Of a stretch of 45,000 nucleotides of DNA, positions 1 to 10,114 are shown piece after piece; within the stretch, counting starts at the first letter, position 1; the number at the start of each line of letters is the position of its first letter. This stretch comes from Prorocentrum cordatum (lineage: Eukaryota > Sar > Dinophyceae > Prorocentrales > Prorocentraceae), in the NCBI GenBank assembly GCA_963575745.1, contig CAUYUJ010019257.1:1-45000 (forward strand), read 5' to 3'. The notes under the pieces are model-generated. The model made no database searches. It saw only the letters and a list, made by a program, of their open reading frames with translations, and had not been told where the DNA came from. Position numbers and translations under genes: made by a program.

Positions 1-2033
1 CCTCCCGACGCTGAGCGGGAGAGCCCAGCCGCGAAAAACAAGCTCCCCAATACAACAAATCATTTGGAAAGTTGCCATTTTGGGAGCACGGGTACACTTC
101 CTTCCCCCCCCCATCCCCGAGAGAGCTGTTTTGCGCTGGGAGAGGGTTCCAGATGGATTTTCACGCTGGGACGGTTCCAGGGTGAAAATCTATATGGGAC
201 CTCCTGGCGCTGAGCGGGAGGGCCCAGCTGCGAAAAACACCCCCCCAAAAAGAAATTCCATTCGGAAAATGGCCATGTTGGGGGCTCGGGTACACTCTCC
301 ATTTCCGACGGCGCTGTTTTGCGCTGGGAGATGGTTCTAGATGGATTCTCACCCTGGAACGGTTCCGGGGTGAAAATCCATTTGGGACCTCCCGACGGTG
401 AGCGGGAGGGCCCAGCCGCGAAAAACAAGCTCACCAAAAAGAAACTTCATTTAGACTGGCCATTTTGGGGGCTCGGGTACCCCCCATCCCCGAGAGAGCG
501 CTGGGAGGAGGGTCCCAGATGGATTCTCACCCTGGAGCGGTTCTGGGGTGAAAATCCATTTGGGACTTCCTGATGTTGAGCGGGAGGGCTTAGCCGCGAA
601 AAACAAACTCCCCACTAGGAGAGCTCATATGGAAAATGCTCATTTTAGGAGCTCGGGTACACTTCCTCCCCCCCCATCCCCGACAGCGCCGTTTTGCGCT
701 GGGAGAGGGTACCAGATGGATTTTCACCCCGGAACCGTTCTGGGGTGAGAATCCATTTGGGGCGTCCCGACGCTGATCGGGAGGGCCCAGCCGCGAAAAA
801 CAAGCTCCCCAATAAGAAATGTCATTTGGAAAATTGCCATTTTGCGGGCTCGGGTACACTCCCATCTCCGACAGGGCTGTTTGGCGTTGGGAGAGGGTTC
901 CAGATTTATTTTCACGCTGGAACGGTTCCGGCGTGAAAATCAATTTGGGACCTCTTGACGCTGAGCGGGAGAGCCCAGCCACGAAAAACAAGCTTACCAA
1001 TGAGAACTTTAATTTGGAAAATGCTCATTTTGGGGGCTCGGGTACACCTTCCATCCCCGAGAGAGCCGTTTTGCGGTGAGAGTTCCAGATGGATTTTCAC
1101 CCAGGAACGGTTCCAGGGTGAAAATCCATCTGGGACCTTCCGACGCTGAGCAGCGGGAGGGCCCAGCCGCGAAAAACAAGCTCGCCAACAAGAATTTTTT
1201 CAATTGGAAAATTGCCATTTTGGGGGCTCGGGTACACGTCCCCGACAGCGCTGTTTTGCGCTGGGAGATGGTTCTAGATGGATTTTCACCCTGGAACGGT
1301 TCCTGGGTGAAAATCCCTCTGGGACCTCCTGACGCTCAGCGAAGGGGCCCAGCCGCGAAAAACACGCTCCCCCAAAACAACTGTTATTTGGAAAATTGCC
1401 ATTTTTGGGGCTCGGGTGCATTTTCTCCCCCCCATCCCCGAGAGAGCCGTTTTCCGCTGGGAGAGGGTTCCAGATGGATTTTCACACTGGATCGGTTCCG
1501 GGGTGAAAATCCATTTGGGACCTCCTGGCGCTGAGCGGGAGAGCCCAGCCGCGAAAAACAAGCTCCCTAATCAGAGATATTTCATTTGGGAAATGGTCAT
1601 TGTGGTGGCTCGGGTACACCCCCCATCCCCGAGAGAGCTGTTTTGCGGTGGGGGGGGGTTCCAGATGGATTTTCACCCTGGAACGGTTCCGGGCTGAAAA
1701 TCCATTTGGGACCTCGCGACGCTGAGCGGGGGGGCCCAGCCGCGAAAAACAAGCTCTCCAATGAGAAATTTCATTTGCTGTTTTGGGAGCTCGCGTACAC
1801 TTCCCCCGTCCCCGACAGCGCCGTTTCGCGCTGGGAGAGGGTACCAGATGGATTTTCACCCTGGAGCGGTTCCGGGGTGAAAATCTATCCAGGACCTCCT
1901 GACGCTGAGCGGGAGGGCCCAACCGCGAAAAACAAACTTCCCAACAGGAATTTCATTTGGAAAATTGCAATTTTGGGGGCTCGGGCACACTTCCCCCGTC
2001 CCCGGCAGCGCCGTTCGGCGATGGGAGAGGGTT

Positions 2034-2082
2034 CCAGATGGATTTTCACCCCGGAACGGTTCCGGGGTGAAAATCCATCTGG
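2034..2082. repeat. Best-preserved unit palindrome of the 189-bp satellite
   Basis: Two perfect 24-base arms (2034-2057 and 2059-2082) around a single G. The left arm starts CCAGATGGATTTTCACC and the right arm ends GGTGAAAATCCATCTGG. The symmetry continues for about five more bases on each side with one mismatch. Nearly every unit of both 189-bp arrays carries a slightly decayed version at the same place. Confidence 0.92.
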
Positions 2083-2245
2083 GACCTCCCGACGCTGAGC
2101 GGGAGAACCTGGCGGCGAAAAACAAGCTCCCCTATATGAAATTCCATATGGAAAATTGCCGTTTTGGGGGCTCAGGTACACTTTCGTTCCCCCCATCCCC
2201 GAGAGGCACCCACAAGGCTCCTGAGAACGCCCAGATGGAAAATCT

Positions 2246-2309
2246 CCCGTTTCAGGTTCCAATTTTCACCCTGGAACCGTTCCAGGGTGATTCTGGAACC
2301 TGAAACGGG
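2246..2309. repeat. Terminal hairpin closing satellite array 1
   Basis: The last unit is replaced by a different, larger inverted repeat: a 16-bp outer stem (2246-2261 with 2294-2309, CCCGTTTCAGGTTCCA), a small asymmetric bulge, and an 11-bp inner stem (CACCCTGGAAC with GTTCCAGGGTG) around one base. A homologous but decayed version closes the second array near 13708-13771. Confidence 0.88.
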
Positions 2310-2315
2310 TCGATG

Positions 2316-2894
2316 CCCGCGGGTGGGAGGGGGAGTGGCAGGAGTGGCAGGATATTGAGAATGGGGAGGAGCAGGAAGACGCGGGAAGTGGGAGAGGGGG
2401 AGGGGAGGGGGAAAAGGAGGAGCATGACGAGGATGAGGAGATTTTCGGCGGTTGTTGGAGATGTTCGGCGGTTGCGGGAAAGCCTCTTTGGGGCCATGTG
2501 TTGGCCCTCTTTGGGTTGACACCTCGCCGATTTGGCGCGCTCTCTGAAAAGTTTTGTGGTAGCTGTCGGCGTCTCAGCTCTTTGTGAAGCCTTGTGCATC
2601 GCCAGTCTCTGCTGGGAATCATGGTGTTTTTGGGGTCTCTGGGGCTTTCGCGCGGTCCTCTGCGGGCCCTTGTGAGATCATGGATGTGAAGGACACCGAA
2701 GACGGGAGAATATGTGAAAGCGTGGAGTAGCCTTTTGTTTTGCAGCGGTTGTCTTCGGACATAAGCGTCGCGGAAGCATTGGGGCTGGTTTTGGGCTTCT
2801 CGGGGGTAGTCTTGGAGGCCCTGAAAAGGCGTCTTGGATACATTTTTACTTAACAGCTTTTGCTGATAGGTTTCTAGTGGACTCAAGAGAGAGC
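2316..2894. other. Unassigned spacer; G-rich start
   Basis: Begins with a GGGAGG/GGAGGA-rich stretch (about 2325-2440), then about 450 bases of mixed sequence without a recognisable repeat or protein match. The open frames on both strands are short, overlap the satellite and have no recognisable domain. I see no gene here. Confidence 0.6.
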
Positions 2895-2949
2895 ATCTTG
2901 ACGCCCCAGGGGGGTCTGGGCGGGATCCGGACAGATCCGGACAAAAGCG

Positions 2950-3010
2950 CCGCCCCAGGAATCCTTAGGAATCCTTGAGAGTTCTTAGGAATCCTTAGGA
3001 ATCCATTCCC
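2950..3010. repeat. Short AGGAATCC repeat
   Basis: Several copies of AGGAATCCTT in tandem, the same motif that recurs at 5136-5320. It abuts the 73-bp repeat array. Confidence 0.75.
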
Positions 3011-3485
3011 AGAACACCATTCCCAGGCCACATTTTGAATGCCCAGAGCCAACTTTAGGCCACTTCGTGCTCTTCGTCTTCCCAGAACACCATTCCCAGG
3101 CCACATTTTGAATGCCCGGAACCAACTGTAGGCCTTTCGTGTTCTTCGTGTTCCCAGAACATTATTCCCAGGCCACATTTTGAATGCCCGGAGACACCTG
3201 TAGGCCACTTCGTGCTCTTCGTTTTCCCAGAACACCATTCCCAGGCCACATTTTGAATTCCCGGAACCAACTGTAGGCCTTTCGTGTTCTTCGTGTTCCC
3301 TGCAGAACACCATTCCCAGGCCACATTTTGAATGCCAGGAGCCAACTGTAGGCCACTTCGTGTTCTTCGTGCTCCCAGAACACGATTCCCAGGCCACATT
3401 TTGAATGCCCGGAGCTAACTGTGGGCCACTTCGTGATCTTCGTGCTCCCAAAACACCAGTCCTGTGCCATATTTTGAATGCCCGA
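3005..3485. repeat. 73-bp tandem repeat, seven units
   Basis: Anchors (CATTCCCAGGCCACATTTTG) start at 3018, 3091, 3163, 3236, 3311, 3384 and 3457, giving spacings of 73, 72, 73, 75, 73 and 73. Two subtypes are mixed: one with GGCCACTTCGTG, one with GGCCTTTCGTG. As 73 is not a multiple of three, the minus-strand open frames with a repeating peptide change frame between units. This argues against coding. Confidence 0.93.
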
Positions 3486-3497
3486 GCTGAGGCAGTA

Positions 3498-3692
3498 CGG
3501 GACGGGAAAACGACCACAGCCACTGCTTTTCTTTTGTTTATTGCCTTCCAGCCAGCAGAAACAAAGCAGTGGTTGTGGTCATTTTCGTTAGGGTTGGCAC
3601 CAGGGAAATTGACCACAGCCACTGCTTCTTTTTCGGCCGGCTGGAAGGCGGGGCAAACAAGAAGCAGTGGCTGTGGTCATTTTCCCGTCCCG
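3498..3692. repeat. 195-bp nested foldback (inverted repeat) element
   Basis: The ends CGGGACGGGAAAA (from 3498) and TTTTCCCGTCCCG (to 3692) are inverted. GACCACAGCCACTGCTT occurs four times in alternating orientation: + at 3512 and 3611, reversed at 3564 (one difference) and 3662. Each half is thus itself a hairpin, and the two halves are mirror partners, with CCTTCCAGCC/GGCTGGAAGG inside. The structure resembles a foldback or MITE-like element. I see no coding sequence and no clear target-site duplication. Confidence 0.88.
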
Positions 3693-5135
3693 CAGGCAGG
3701 CTGAGGCCGAGGCAGGCTGAGGCCGAGGCAGGTTGGGGCTGAGGCTGAGGCACGCCGAGGCAGGCTGAGGCTGAGGCTGAGGCAGGCTGAGGCTGAGGCA
3801 GGCTGAGGCTGAGGCTGACGCAGGCTGAGGCCGAGGCAGGCTGAAGTTGAGGCTGAGGCAGGCTGAGGCTGAGGCAGGCTGAGACTGAGGCTGAGGCAGG
3901 CTGAGGCTGAGGCTGAGGCTATGCTGTAAGGCTGAGACTGAGGCTGAGGGCAGGCTGAGGCTGAGGCTGAGGCCAGGCTAGGCTGATGAGGCTGAGGCTG
4001 AGGCAGGCTGAGGCTGAGGCTGAGAGGGCTGTGAGGCTGAGGCTGAGGCTGAGGCTGAGGCGAAGCTGTCTGGGGCTGAGGCCTGAGGCAAGATGCGGCT
4101 AAGGCAGGCTGAGGCTGAGGCTGATGCAGGCTGAGGCTCAGAGGCTGAGAGGCTGAGGCTGAGGCTGAGGCTGAGCTGAGGCTGAGGCCGAGGCTGGGCC
4201 GGAGGCAGGCTGAGGCGGAGGCCGAGGCAAGCCAAGGCAGGCTGAGGCTGAGGCTGAGGCTGATGCTGAGGCAGGCTGAGGCTGAGACAGGCTGAGGCTG
4301 AGGCTGATGCAGGCTGAGGCTGAGGCAGGCTGAGGCTGAGGCTGAGGCCGAGGCAGGCTCAGGAGGCTGAGGCTGAGGCTGAGGCAGGCTGAGGCTGAGG
4401 CTGAGGCTGTGGCTGAGGCTGAGGCTGTGGCTGAGGCTGAGGCAAGATGCGGCTGAGGCAGGCTGAGGCTGAGGCTGATGCAGGCTGAGGCTGAGAGGCT
4501 GACGCTGAGGCTGAGGCAGGCCCAGGCTGAGGCTGAGGCCGAGGCAGGCTGAGGCTTGGGCTGAGGCAAGCCGAGGCCGGCTGAGGCTGAGGCTGAAGCT
4601 GAGGCAGGCTGAGGCTGAGGCTGAGGCTGAGGCTGATGCAGGCTGAGGCTGAGGCAGGCTGAGGCTGAGGCTGAGGCAGGCTGAGGCTGAGGCTGAGGCT
4701 GATGCAGGCTGAGGCTGAGAGGCTGAGCTGAGGCTGGGCTGAGGCTGAGGCCGAGGCAGGCTGAGGCTGAGGCTGAGGCTGAAGGCCGAGGCAGGGCTGA
4801 GGCTGAGGCTGAGGCTGAAGCTGAGGCAGGCTGAGGCTGAGGCTGAGGCTGTGGCTGAGGCTGAGGCAAGCTGCGGCTGAGGCAGGCTGAGGCTGAGGCT
4901 GAGGCTGAGGCTGAGGCCGAGGCTGAAGGCTGAGGCTGAGGCTGAGGCTGATGCTGAGGCTGAGGCTGAGGCTGAGGCAGGCTGAGGCTGAGCTGAGGCA
5001 GGCTGAGGCTGAGGCTGAGGCTGAGCAGGCTGAGGCGAGGCAGGCTGATGCTGAGGCCGAGGCTGAAGGCCTTGAGGCTGAGCAGGCTGAGGCTGAGGCT
5101 GAGGCAGGCTGAGGCTGAGGCTGAGGCTGAGGCCG
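3693..5135. repeat. GAGGCT hexanucleotide array with GCAGGCTGAGG variants
   Basis: About 1.44 kb of GAGGCTGAGGCT-type repeats interrupted by GGCAGGCTGAGG and GGCCGAGGC variants. The long minus-strand Pro/Gln/Ala/Ser frame is a by-product of the hexamer. Confidence 0.95.
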
Positions 5136-5320
5136 AGGCCTTAGGAATCCCTTCGGAATCCTTAGGATTCCCTAGGAATCCTTAGGAATTCCCTAGAAAT
5201 CCCTAGAATCAGATTCCTAAGAATTCCTAAGGTTCAAGGTTTCCCAAGGATTCCTATGGATTCCTAAGGATGCCTAAGGATGCATTAGGAATCCCTAGGA
5301 ATCCTTATGATTCCATTGGA
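5136..5320. repeat. AGGAATCC/GGATTCCT repeat with a polarity switch
   Basis: The left half reads mainly CCTTAGGAATCC; from about 5210 it reads CCTAAGGATTCC, the opposite orientation. The block is therefore loosely palindromic. About 120 bases of unassigned sequence follow (5321-5440), including CGACTGCGACTGCGA. Confidence 0.85.
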
Positions 5321-5439
5321 TCCTAAGGCCGTTGCCACTGCGACTGTCATTGCGAATGCGACTGCGACTGCGAGAACAGCAGAATTCTACAACTGGATTC
5401 TCACCTGAATCTTAAGGGGACTGCTTTCAGATATGCTTA

Positions 5440-6068
5440 TACACATCGCTGTTAGGTTGCTTTGCCAGGATAATTTGAAACTCTTGGGGGCCTTTCGGGG
5501 GCTTCGGGGGGCCTCTTCGGGGCCAGTTGGAAGCGTCTTGGGGCCTCTTCAGGCCTCTTGAGGGTCTCTGGGGGCCTGCTGGGGGTTTCTTGGGCCGTCT
5601 TCGGCACTTCTTCCGCCGTCTCGGCGCCCTCTCAGGCGCATTTTGGGCCCGCCCTGGGGCCATCTTGGGTCCTTTCCCGAGGCCTCCTGGGCCATCTTGG
5701 GCCCTTCCTGGGCCGTCTTGGAGCCTTCTTGGCGGCTTCTTGGGCCGTTTTGGGGCTCTCTGGGGGCGTCTGCGACACGCTGAAGGCCCAAGAGGCAAAT
5801 ATTCAAAAATTGTAAGTTTCGGTAGGGAATGGGACACTTTGTGTTTCTTTGGGCCTTCTTTGGGAGGCCTTTTCAGGGCTTCTGAGGGCATCTTGAAGGT
5901 TTCTGGAGCCGTCTTGGGGACATTTTGGGCGTCTTGTAGCGATCGTTCGGCGACTCGGCGAGGGGGCTGTCCTGGAGTGAGCTGGAGCTCCGATTCCGCC
6001 CCAGGAATCAAATTCCCCCCCCCCTGCCCCGACCCCGGCAGAGCCACCCTGGCACTAGAGCTGAAGTT
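5440..6068 (+). repeat. Degenerate CTTGGG module, copy 1
   Basis: Low-order repeat with irregular spacing, consensus near CTTGGGCCGTCTTGGG, GC-rich with strand asymmetry. At 5775-5880 a non-repetitive core (CGCTGAAGGC...ACACTTTGTGTTTCTTTGGG) interrupts it. The same layout recurs at 21893-21985, and in inverted orientation near 6395-6475. The open frames rich in Pro, Arg and Gln come from the repeat. Confidence 0.75.
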
Positions 6069-6129
6069 CAGGAATTGAGGCTCAGGCTGTTCTGAGGATT
6101 ATTGCAACTGAAACTAACACGCCGGATCG

Positions 6130-6780
6130 GCGGATGTACCGGGGTACAGGGTGGGGGCCTCGGGGGCCGGCGCCTCGACGGGGCATGGGGCCCACGGCTT
6201 GCCGGAGCCGTTCGGGAGGAGGCCCAGGCGGCTCCGAGACGCGCCAAGATCCCCCCCCCAGACGTGCCCAGCGTGGTCCACGAACGGCAACCACTCGTCG
6301 ACAGATCGCCCCAAGACGCCAAAGATGTTTCCCAGAGAGCCCTACAGGCCGCCAAGACGCCGAATACCCCCCAAGAGGCGTACCCACAGGGCCCCAAGAG
6401 CCCCCAATCATGGATTTTCCTAAGGAAAAAGTGCATTTTCAACAACTGCGATTTTTCGGCTTTCGCGGCGTTGGCGACGGCCCAACAGGTCCCCAATGTA
6501 GCCCCAAGACGGCCCCAGAAGCTCCCAAGAGGCCCCTAAGACGGTCCAAGGGGGCGCCAAGACGGCCCAAGAGGCGCCCAAGAGGGCCCAAGAGGGCCCA
6601 AGTCGAAAATTCCGGGACTCCGCTTGAATCATCGATTCCCAGGAGGCCCCAAGAGACCCCCAAGAAACCCCAAGGGGCCACCATGGGGCCCCAAGAGGCA
6701 GACAAAACCGGCCCCGAGAGGCTTCGAAATTGCTTCCAAGAGGCAAGATGGGCCGAAGGCCCCTCGATAATTTGAGCGGC
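6130..6780 (-). repeat. Degenerate CTTGGG module, copy 2 (inverted)
   Basis: The + strand reads CCAAGACGGCCCAAGAGG, the complement of copy 1, so 5440-6780 is a loose head-to-head pair of modules. Its core contains the near-palindrome TTTTCCTAAGGAAAA (6415-6429). 6069-6129 between the modules is unassigned. Confidence 0.72.
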
Positions 6781-6944
6781 CAGGGGGAGGCCCTGGAGGG
6801 ACCAGGATGGGGTCCATCGGATGATTATATTTGTGATATCACCTGACTGCACCATCTTCCTGCTCTTTTTCTTCCCCTCGTTGCCTGTTCCGCCTCGTCC
6901 TAGTCGGTCTTTCACAGGTTTCCCGCCCAGGTTTTTGAAAGGTA

Positions 6945-7690
6945 CGTGATAATCGGTGGCCGACGACGACGAGGGAACGCCCCAACATGGGCGACGACGA
7001 CGTCGACGGAACGCCCCAAGCAGGCCCCCCAAAACATTCCCGCAATTCATGTTCCCAGCAGTCTTTGCGGGAACATGATTCATCGGGCTCCCAACATGGC
7101 TCTTCAAGAGGCGTCGACGACGACGACGGACCGGCCCAAGCAGCCCCCAACGACATTCCCAAATATCATGCTCCCAGAAGTCCTTGTGGGAACATGATTC
7201 ATCAGGCCCCAGGCATGGCCGACGCCAATGATGCAGCGCCATCAACAGCCTTCCAAGACAGGAGTACGCCCAAAATTCATATTCCTAGAAGGCCTGCCAG
7301 GAACATGATTCATCAAGCCCCCAACATGGCTGTCAAGAAGCTATGATGAAGACGGAACGCCCCACGCAGCACTGTAAGACACTTCCAATATTCGTTTTGC
7401 CAACAAGCCTTCTGGGGACATCATTCCTTGTGCCTTCAAAAGGCCTCCCCAAGAGGCTACGACAACGACGGAACGCCCCAAGCAGGCCCCCAAGACACTC
7501 CCAAAAATCATGTCCCCAGAAGGCTTGCCAGGAGCATGATTCATCAGACCCTTAATATGGGCGACGACGACGACGGGACGCCGCAAACAGCTTCCAAGAC
7601 ATCCCCACCATTCAGGTTCCGAAAAGGGCTTCTGGGACTTGGATCCATAAAGCTCTCCCCACGGGCGACGACGACGACGGAACGTTTTCG
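6945..7690. repeat. 103-120-bp tandem units with GACGACGAC and CATGTTCCC hairpins
   Basis: About seven units, anchored on GACGGAACGCCCC (7008, 7128, 7353, 7470, 7576, 7679; one decayed unit between). Each has GACGACGACG, CCCAAGCAGGCCCCCAA and a hairpin; the best is CATGTTCCC (7048-7056) with GGGAACATG (7069-7077). Open frames (119 aa at 6987-7346) show a D-rich repeated peptide but are lost where unit lengths vary, so I do not call a gene. 6781-6944 is unassigned. Confidence 0.85.
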
Positions 7691-8150
7691 GCCGTTCCCA
7701 GGCTCCACAATCCCTCATTGGTCTTCTGGAGCGAACAAACAGCTCAGGATAATATAGCCGGATAGAGCTGATCCCGGGGAAGAGGTTCACACATCCAGGG
7801 CCGCCGTTGGGAAGAAATCGCGACGCCGGGGGTGGTGGGGGGAGGACAGGGAAAGTGGTGGAGGTTATTCAGTATCGGCTAGCCGACCCCAGCCCCAATT
7901 GAGCCTACTACCAACCTACCCTTCCCCTCGCCGCAGAGGTAGAGATTCACCCCCTGAAACCCGGGGGAGACGGCATACATCCCATCGTGTGGGGGGTAAA
8001 TCGCTCAGTGGGACGAGGGCCACGACAGTGGGGATAGGGGTCGGTTAAACGATATCCAGTTATGAGATCAGCTGCGCGCAGTTGATCTTAGTGGCCCGAC
8101 GAGCGGCTGAGAAAGTTTCTCGGTCACCTTGTTCTGTCTGGTTTCCCAGA
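7691..8150. other. Unassigned spacer
   Basis: About 460 bases of mixed composition with no repeat, RNA gene or protein fragment that I recognise. The open frames are short. Confidence 0.55.
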
Positions 8151-8600
8151 TCGGCCCCACCAGGGCTCTGAGAGAAGCCCAACGGGGCCTTGAGAGTAGA
8201 CCCGAGGGGTCCCAAGAGGACCCTATGAGGGCCCCCCAAAGGCCATCTGACTGGCACCCAAGAGGGGCTCGTGGGTGCCACTGTCGGGGTGCCATCTTCG
8301 GGTCCTCTTGGAGTGTTGTTGGGCCCCTCCCAGGCTGCTCTTGGGCTTCTTTTGGACACGGATGGGGTCTTTGAGAGGGCTCCAAGACGCCTCGAAGATG
8401 GTTCCAAGAGGGCCAACAAGCTGCTCTTGGGCTCCTCATGGGCTCCTCAGAAGATTCCGAAAGGCTCCCGATAGAAGCCAAGAGCGGCTCCAGAGCGCGT
8501 TCTGACAGTGGCACCCAAAGGGCCCTTTTGGGTGCCATTGCTGGGGTGCTCGCTGGGAGCTTTCTTGGAGCCCTCCTGAGCTGTCTGAGAGTCCAGCACG
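8150..8600. repeat. CTTGGG-type module with two TGGCACCC hairpins
   Basis: Mixed-orientation CCAAGAGG/CTCTTGGG sequence. Two hairpins share the stem TGGCACCC...GGGTGCCA, at 8252-8280 and 8508-8536. Both are followed by a related CTGTCGGGGTGCC / TTGCTGGGGTGC sequence, so the segment looks internally duplicated (256-base spacing). 8601-8730 is unassigned. Confidence 0.75.
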
Positions 8601-8730
8601 ATCGTGATGTTACCTGTGGGTGGGGGCGGCCGATGCCGGTAACGGCCGCTCCCGCGAAGCATGACAATTAGCCTGGCGAAGGACCCAACCATATGCAGTT
8701 GTGAGTGCCGCTACTGTGAATCTCGTATTC

Positions 8731-9150
8731 GGTGGCGTTCCCTATGGGGTCACGAAGCGGGTGAGGGGTGTGCCGAAGTGGAGCGGCGGTGTCATGCAAC
8801 CTTTCCCACTGTGGCCTTAGGTGGAGCTCCCTATGGGACCATGAAAAGTGTGAGGGCTGTGCCGAAATGGGGCGGCGGTGATATGCGAACTTTCTCACTG
8901 TGGCCTCAGGTGGATCTCCCTATGGGGCCGCGAATCGTGTGAGGGGTGTGCCGAGATGGGCCGGTGGTGCCATCGAACTTTCCGACTCGGGCCTTAGCAC
9001 AGGGGCTTCCGGTGGAGCTCCCAATGGGACCACGAAACGTGTGAGGGGTGTGCCGAAATGTGGCGGCGGTGCCATGCGAACTTACCCATTGTTGCCTCCG
9101 GTGGAGCTCCCTATGGGGCCACAAAACGTCTGAGGGGTGTGCCGACAAGG
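8731..9150. repeat. 89-bp tandem repeat, five units
   Basis: Anchor GTGAGGGGTGTGCCGA at 8761, 8850, 8939, 9041 and 9130. The spacing is 89 apart from one 102, explained by a 13-base insertion near 8995-9010. Each unit contains GGTGGAGCTCCCTATGGGG and GGCGGCGGTG. Confidence 0.92.
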
Positions 9151-9159
9151 TAGACTGAT

Positions 9160-9240
9160 GCGGGGAGCAGAGGCAAGGAGGGGGAGGAGGGAGGAGGGAG
9201 GAGGGGGAGGAGGGTGGGAGGAGGTGAGAGGACGCGCGGC
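9160..9240. repeat. GGA-rich tract
   Basis: Purine-only GGAGGAGGG repeats. They are followed by about 140 bases of unassigned sequence. Confidence 0.85.
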
Positions 9241-9384
9241 GCTGTCTCTTCATGACGAGGACCCCACACCACAGGGTGGTTGGGAAAGAAAGGCTCTGTT
9301 ATGGGTCGCCGCACGTTTTTGGGACTCGGGTCGTTTTCCGAGGACGTCTCGTGCGGCCTGAGCCTTAGGGTCCCAAGACCCTGC

Positions 9385-9444
9385 GGTGACGGACCGCGCG
9401 GTGAGGTCGCTGGGGTTTTCGAGGTCACCACGCGGTCCGTCACC
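9385..9444. repeat. 60-bp hairpin with 20-bp arms
   Basis: GGTGACGGACCGCG at 9385 and its inverse CGCGGTCCGTCACC ending 9444. The arms match at 19 of 20 positions and enclose a 20-base loop. Confidence 0.9.
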
Positions 9445-9501
9445 ACACGGCGCTGGGCCCCCCAACTCTCGGCCCCTTCTTCTCGGCAGTTCATTCATTG
9501 G

Positions 9502-9570
9502 CTCCTCCTCCTCCTCCTCCTCCTCCTCCTCCTCCTCCTCCTCCTCCTCCTCCTCCTCCTCCTCCTCCTC
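9502..9570. repeat. (CTC)n microsatellite
   Basis: Uninterrupted CTC triplets of about 68 bases. The poly-Ser, poly-Pro and poly-Leu frames here follow from it. Confidence 0.96.
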
Positions 9571-10114
9571 TCGGTGGTTCATTTATTGGGGCCCGAGGTT
9601 GGGGCCTACGGCTGGGAAGAGGCCCCCCAGACGGCCCAAGAGGCCTCCAAGGCAGCCCAAGAGGGCCCCAAGAACGACTCAAGAGGGAAGATGGACGAGG
9701 AGGAGGTGGAGGTGGAGGAGGAGTGAATCGCATCTGGAGGGGGAGGGATAGTAAAGGTCCCCCCGAGGGCAGGCAGGCCAGGTATCGACAGATATATAAT
9801 TTCAATGCCGTCCGAGCTGGCAAGCACTTCAGGGCAGGTGCGACGCTTGTCTAAATTTTGAAAGCCCAATATTGGCCAGTGCTCCGGTAAGTCAGTTGCA
9901 CGACAGGTCATCGGCGTTATTCTCTCTTGCCCATCTTGTCTCCTGCCTCCTTTTGCCTCCTCCCTCCTCGCTCCTCTTGCTCCTCCTCCCTGACCATGCT
10001 GCTAGCGCCAATCGATGATGACCTCCTGTGCAGGCTTTCGAGGCTTGAATTGACCGAGCCCCCTCGACGCTTGCTTCCTCCAGATTTCGCCCAAGGGCAC
10101 AGGGTGCATGACAT
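9571..10114. other. Unassigned spacer with a short CTTGGG-type patch
   Basis: 9610-9690 carries inverted CTTGGG-type repeat (GGCCCAAGAGG). The rest, including a pyrimidine-rich CTCCTCCCTCCTCGC patch near 9950-9990, shows no recognisable gene. A 77-aa frame at 9927-10160 runs into the next repeat and has no recognised domain. Confidence 0.5.

Larger units (their letters stand above)
1..2315. repeat. 189-bp satellite, array 1 (truncated by window start)
   Basis: About 12 tandem units with a spacing near 189 bp, visible from the recurring GGCTCGGGTACAC anchor near 92, 286, 474, 651, 850, 1036, 1224, 1410, 1608, 1790, 1979 and 2170. Each unit has a fixed order: CCCCATCCCCGAGAGAGC, then TTTTGCGCTGGGAGAGG, a long palindrome around GGATTTTCACC...GGTGAAAATCC, a short CTCCCG...CGGGAG stem, CCAGCCGCGAAAAACAAGCT, and GGAAAATTGCCATTTTGGG. 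Units differ by point changes and small indels that break every reading frame, so the open frames across it are not genes. The array begins before the window and ends in an aberrant unit near 2195-2315. Confidence 0.93.

Noticed and set aside
1-2300. Many 60-170-codon frames with repeated SGVKIHLGPPDAEREG-like peptide
   Set aside because: They come from the 189-bp satellite on both strands, and unit-length indels and palindromes explain the repeated peptide.
3055-3622. 258-codon minus frame with a repeating peptide
   Set aside because: The 73-bp unit is not a multiple of three, so equivalent units are read in different frames.
9491-9582. Poly-Gly/Glu/Ser protein
   Set aside because: Direct translation of the (CTC)n microsatellite.
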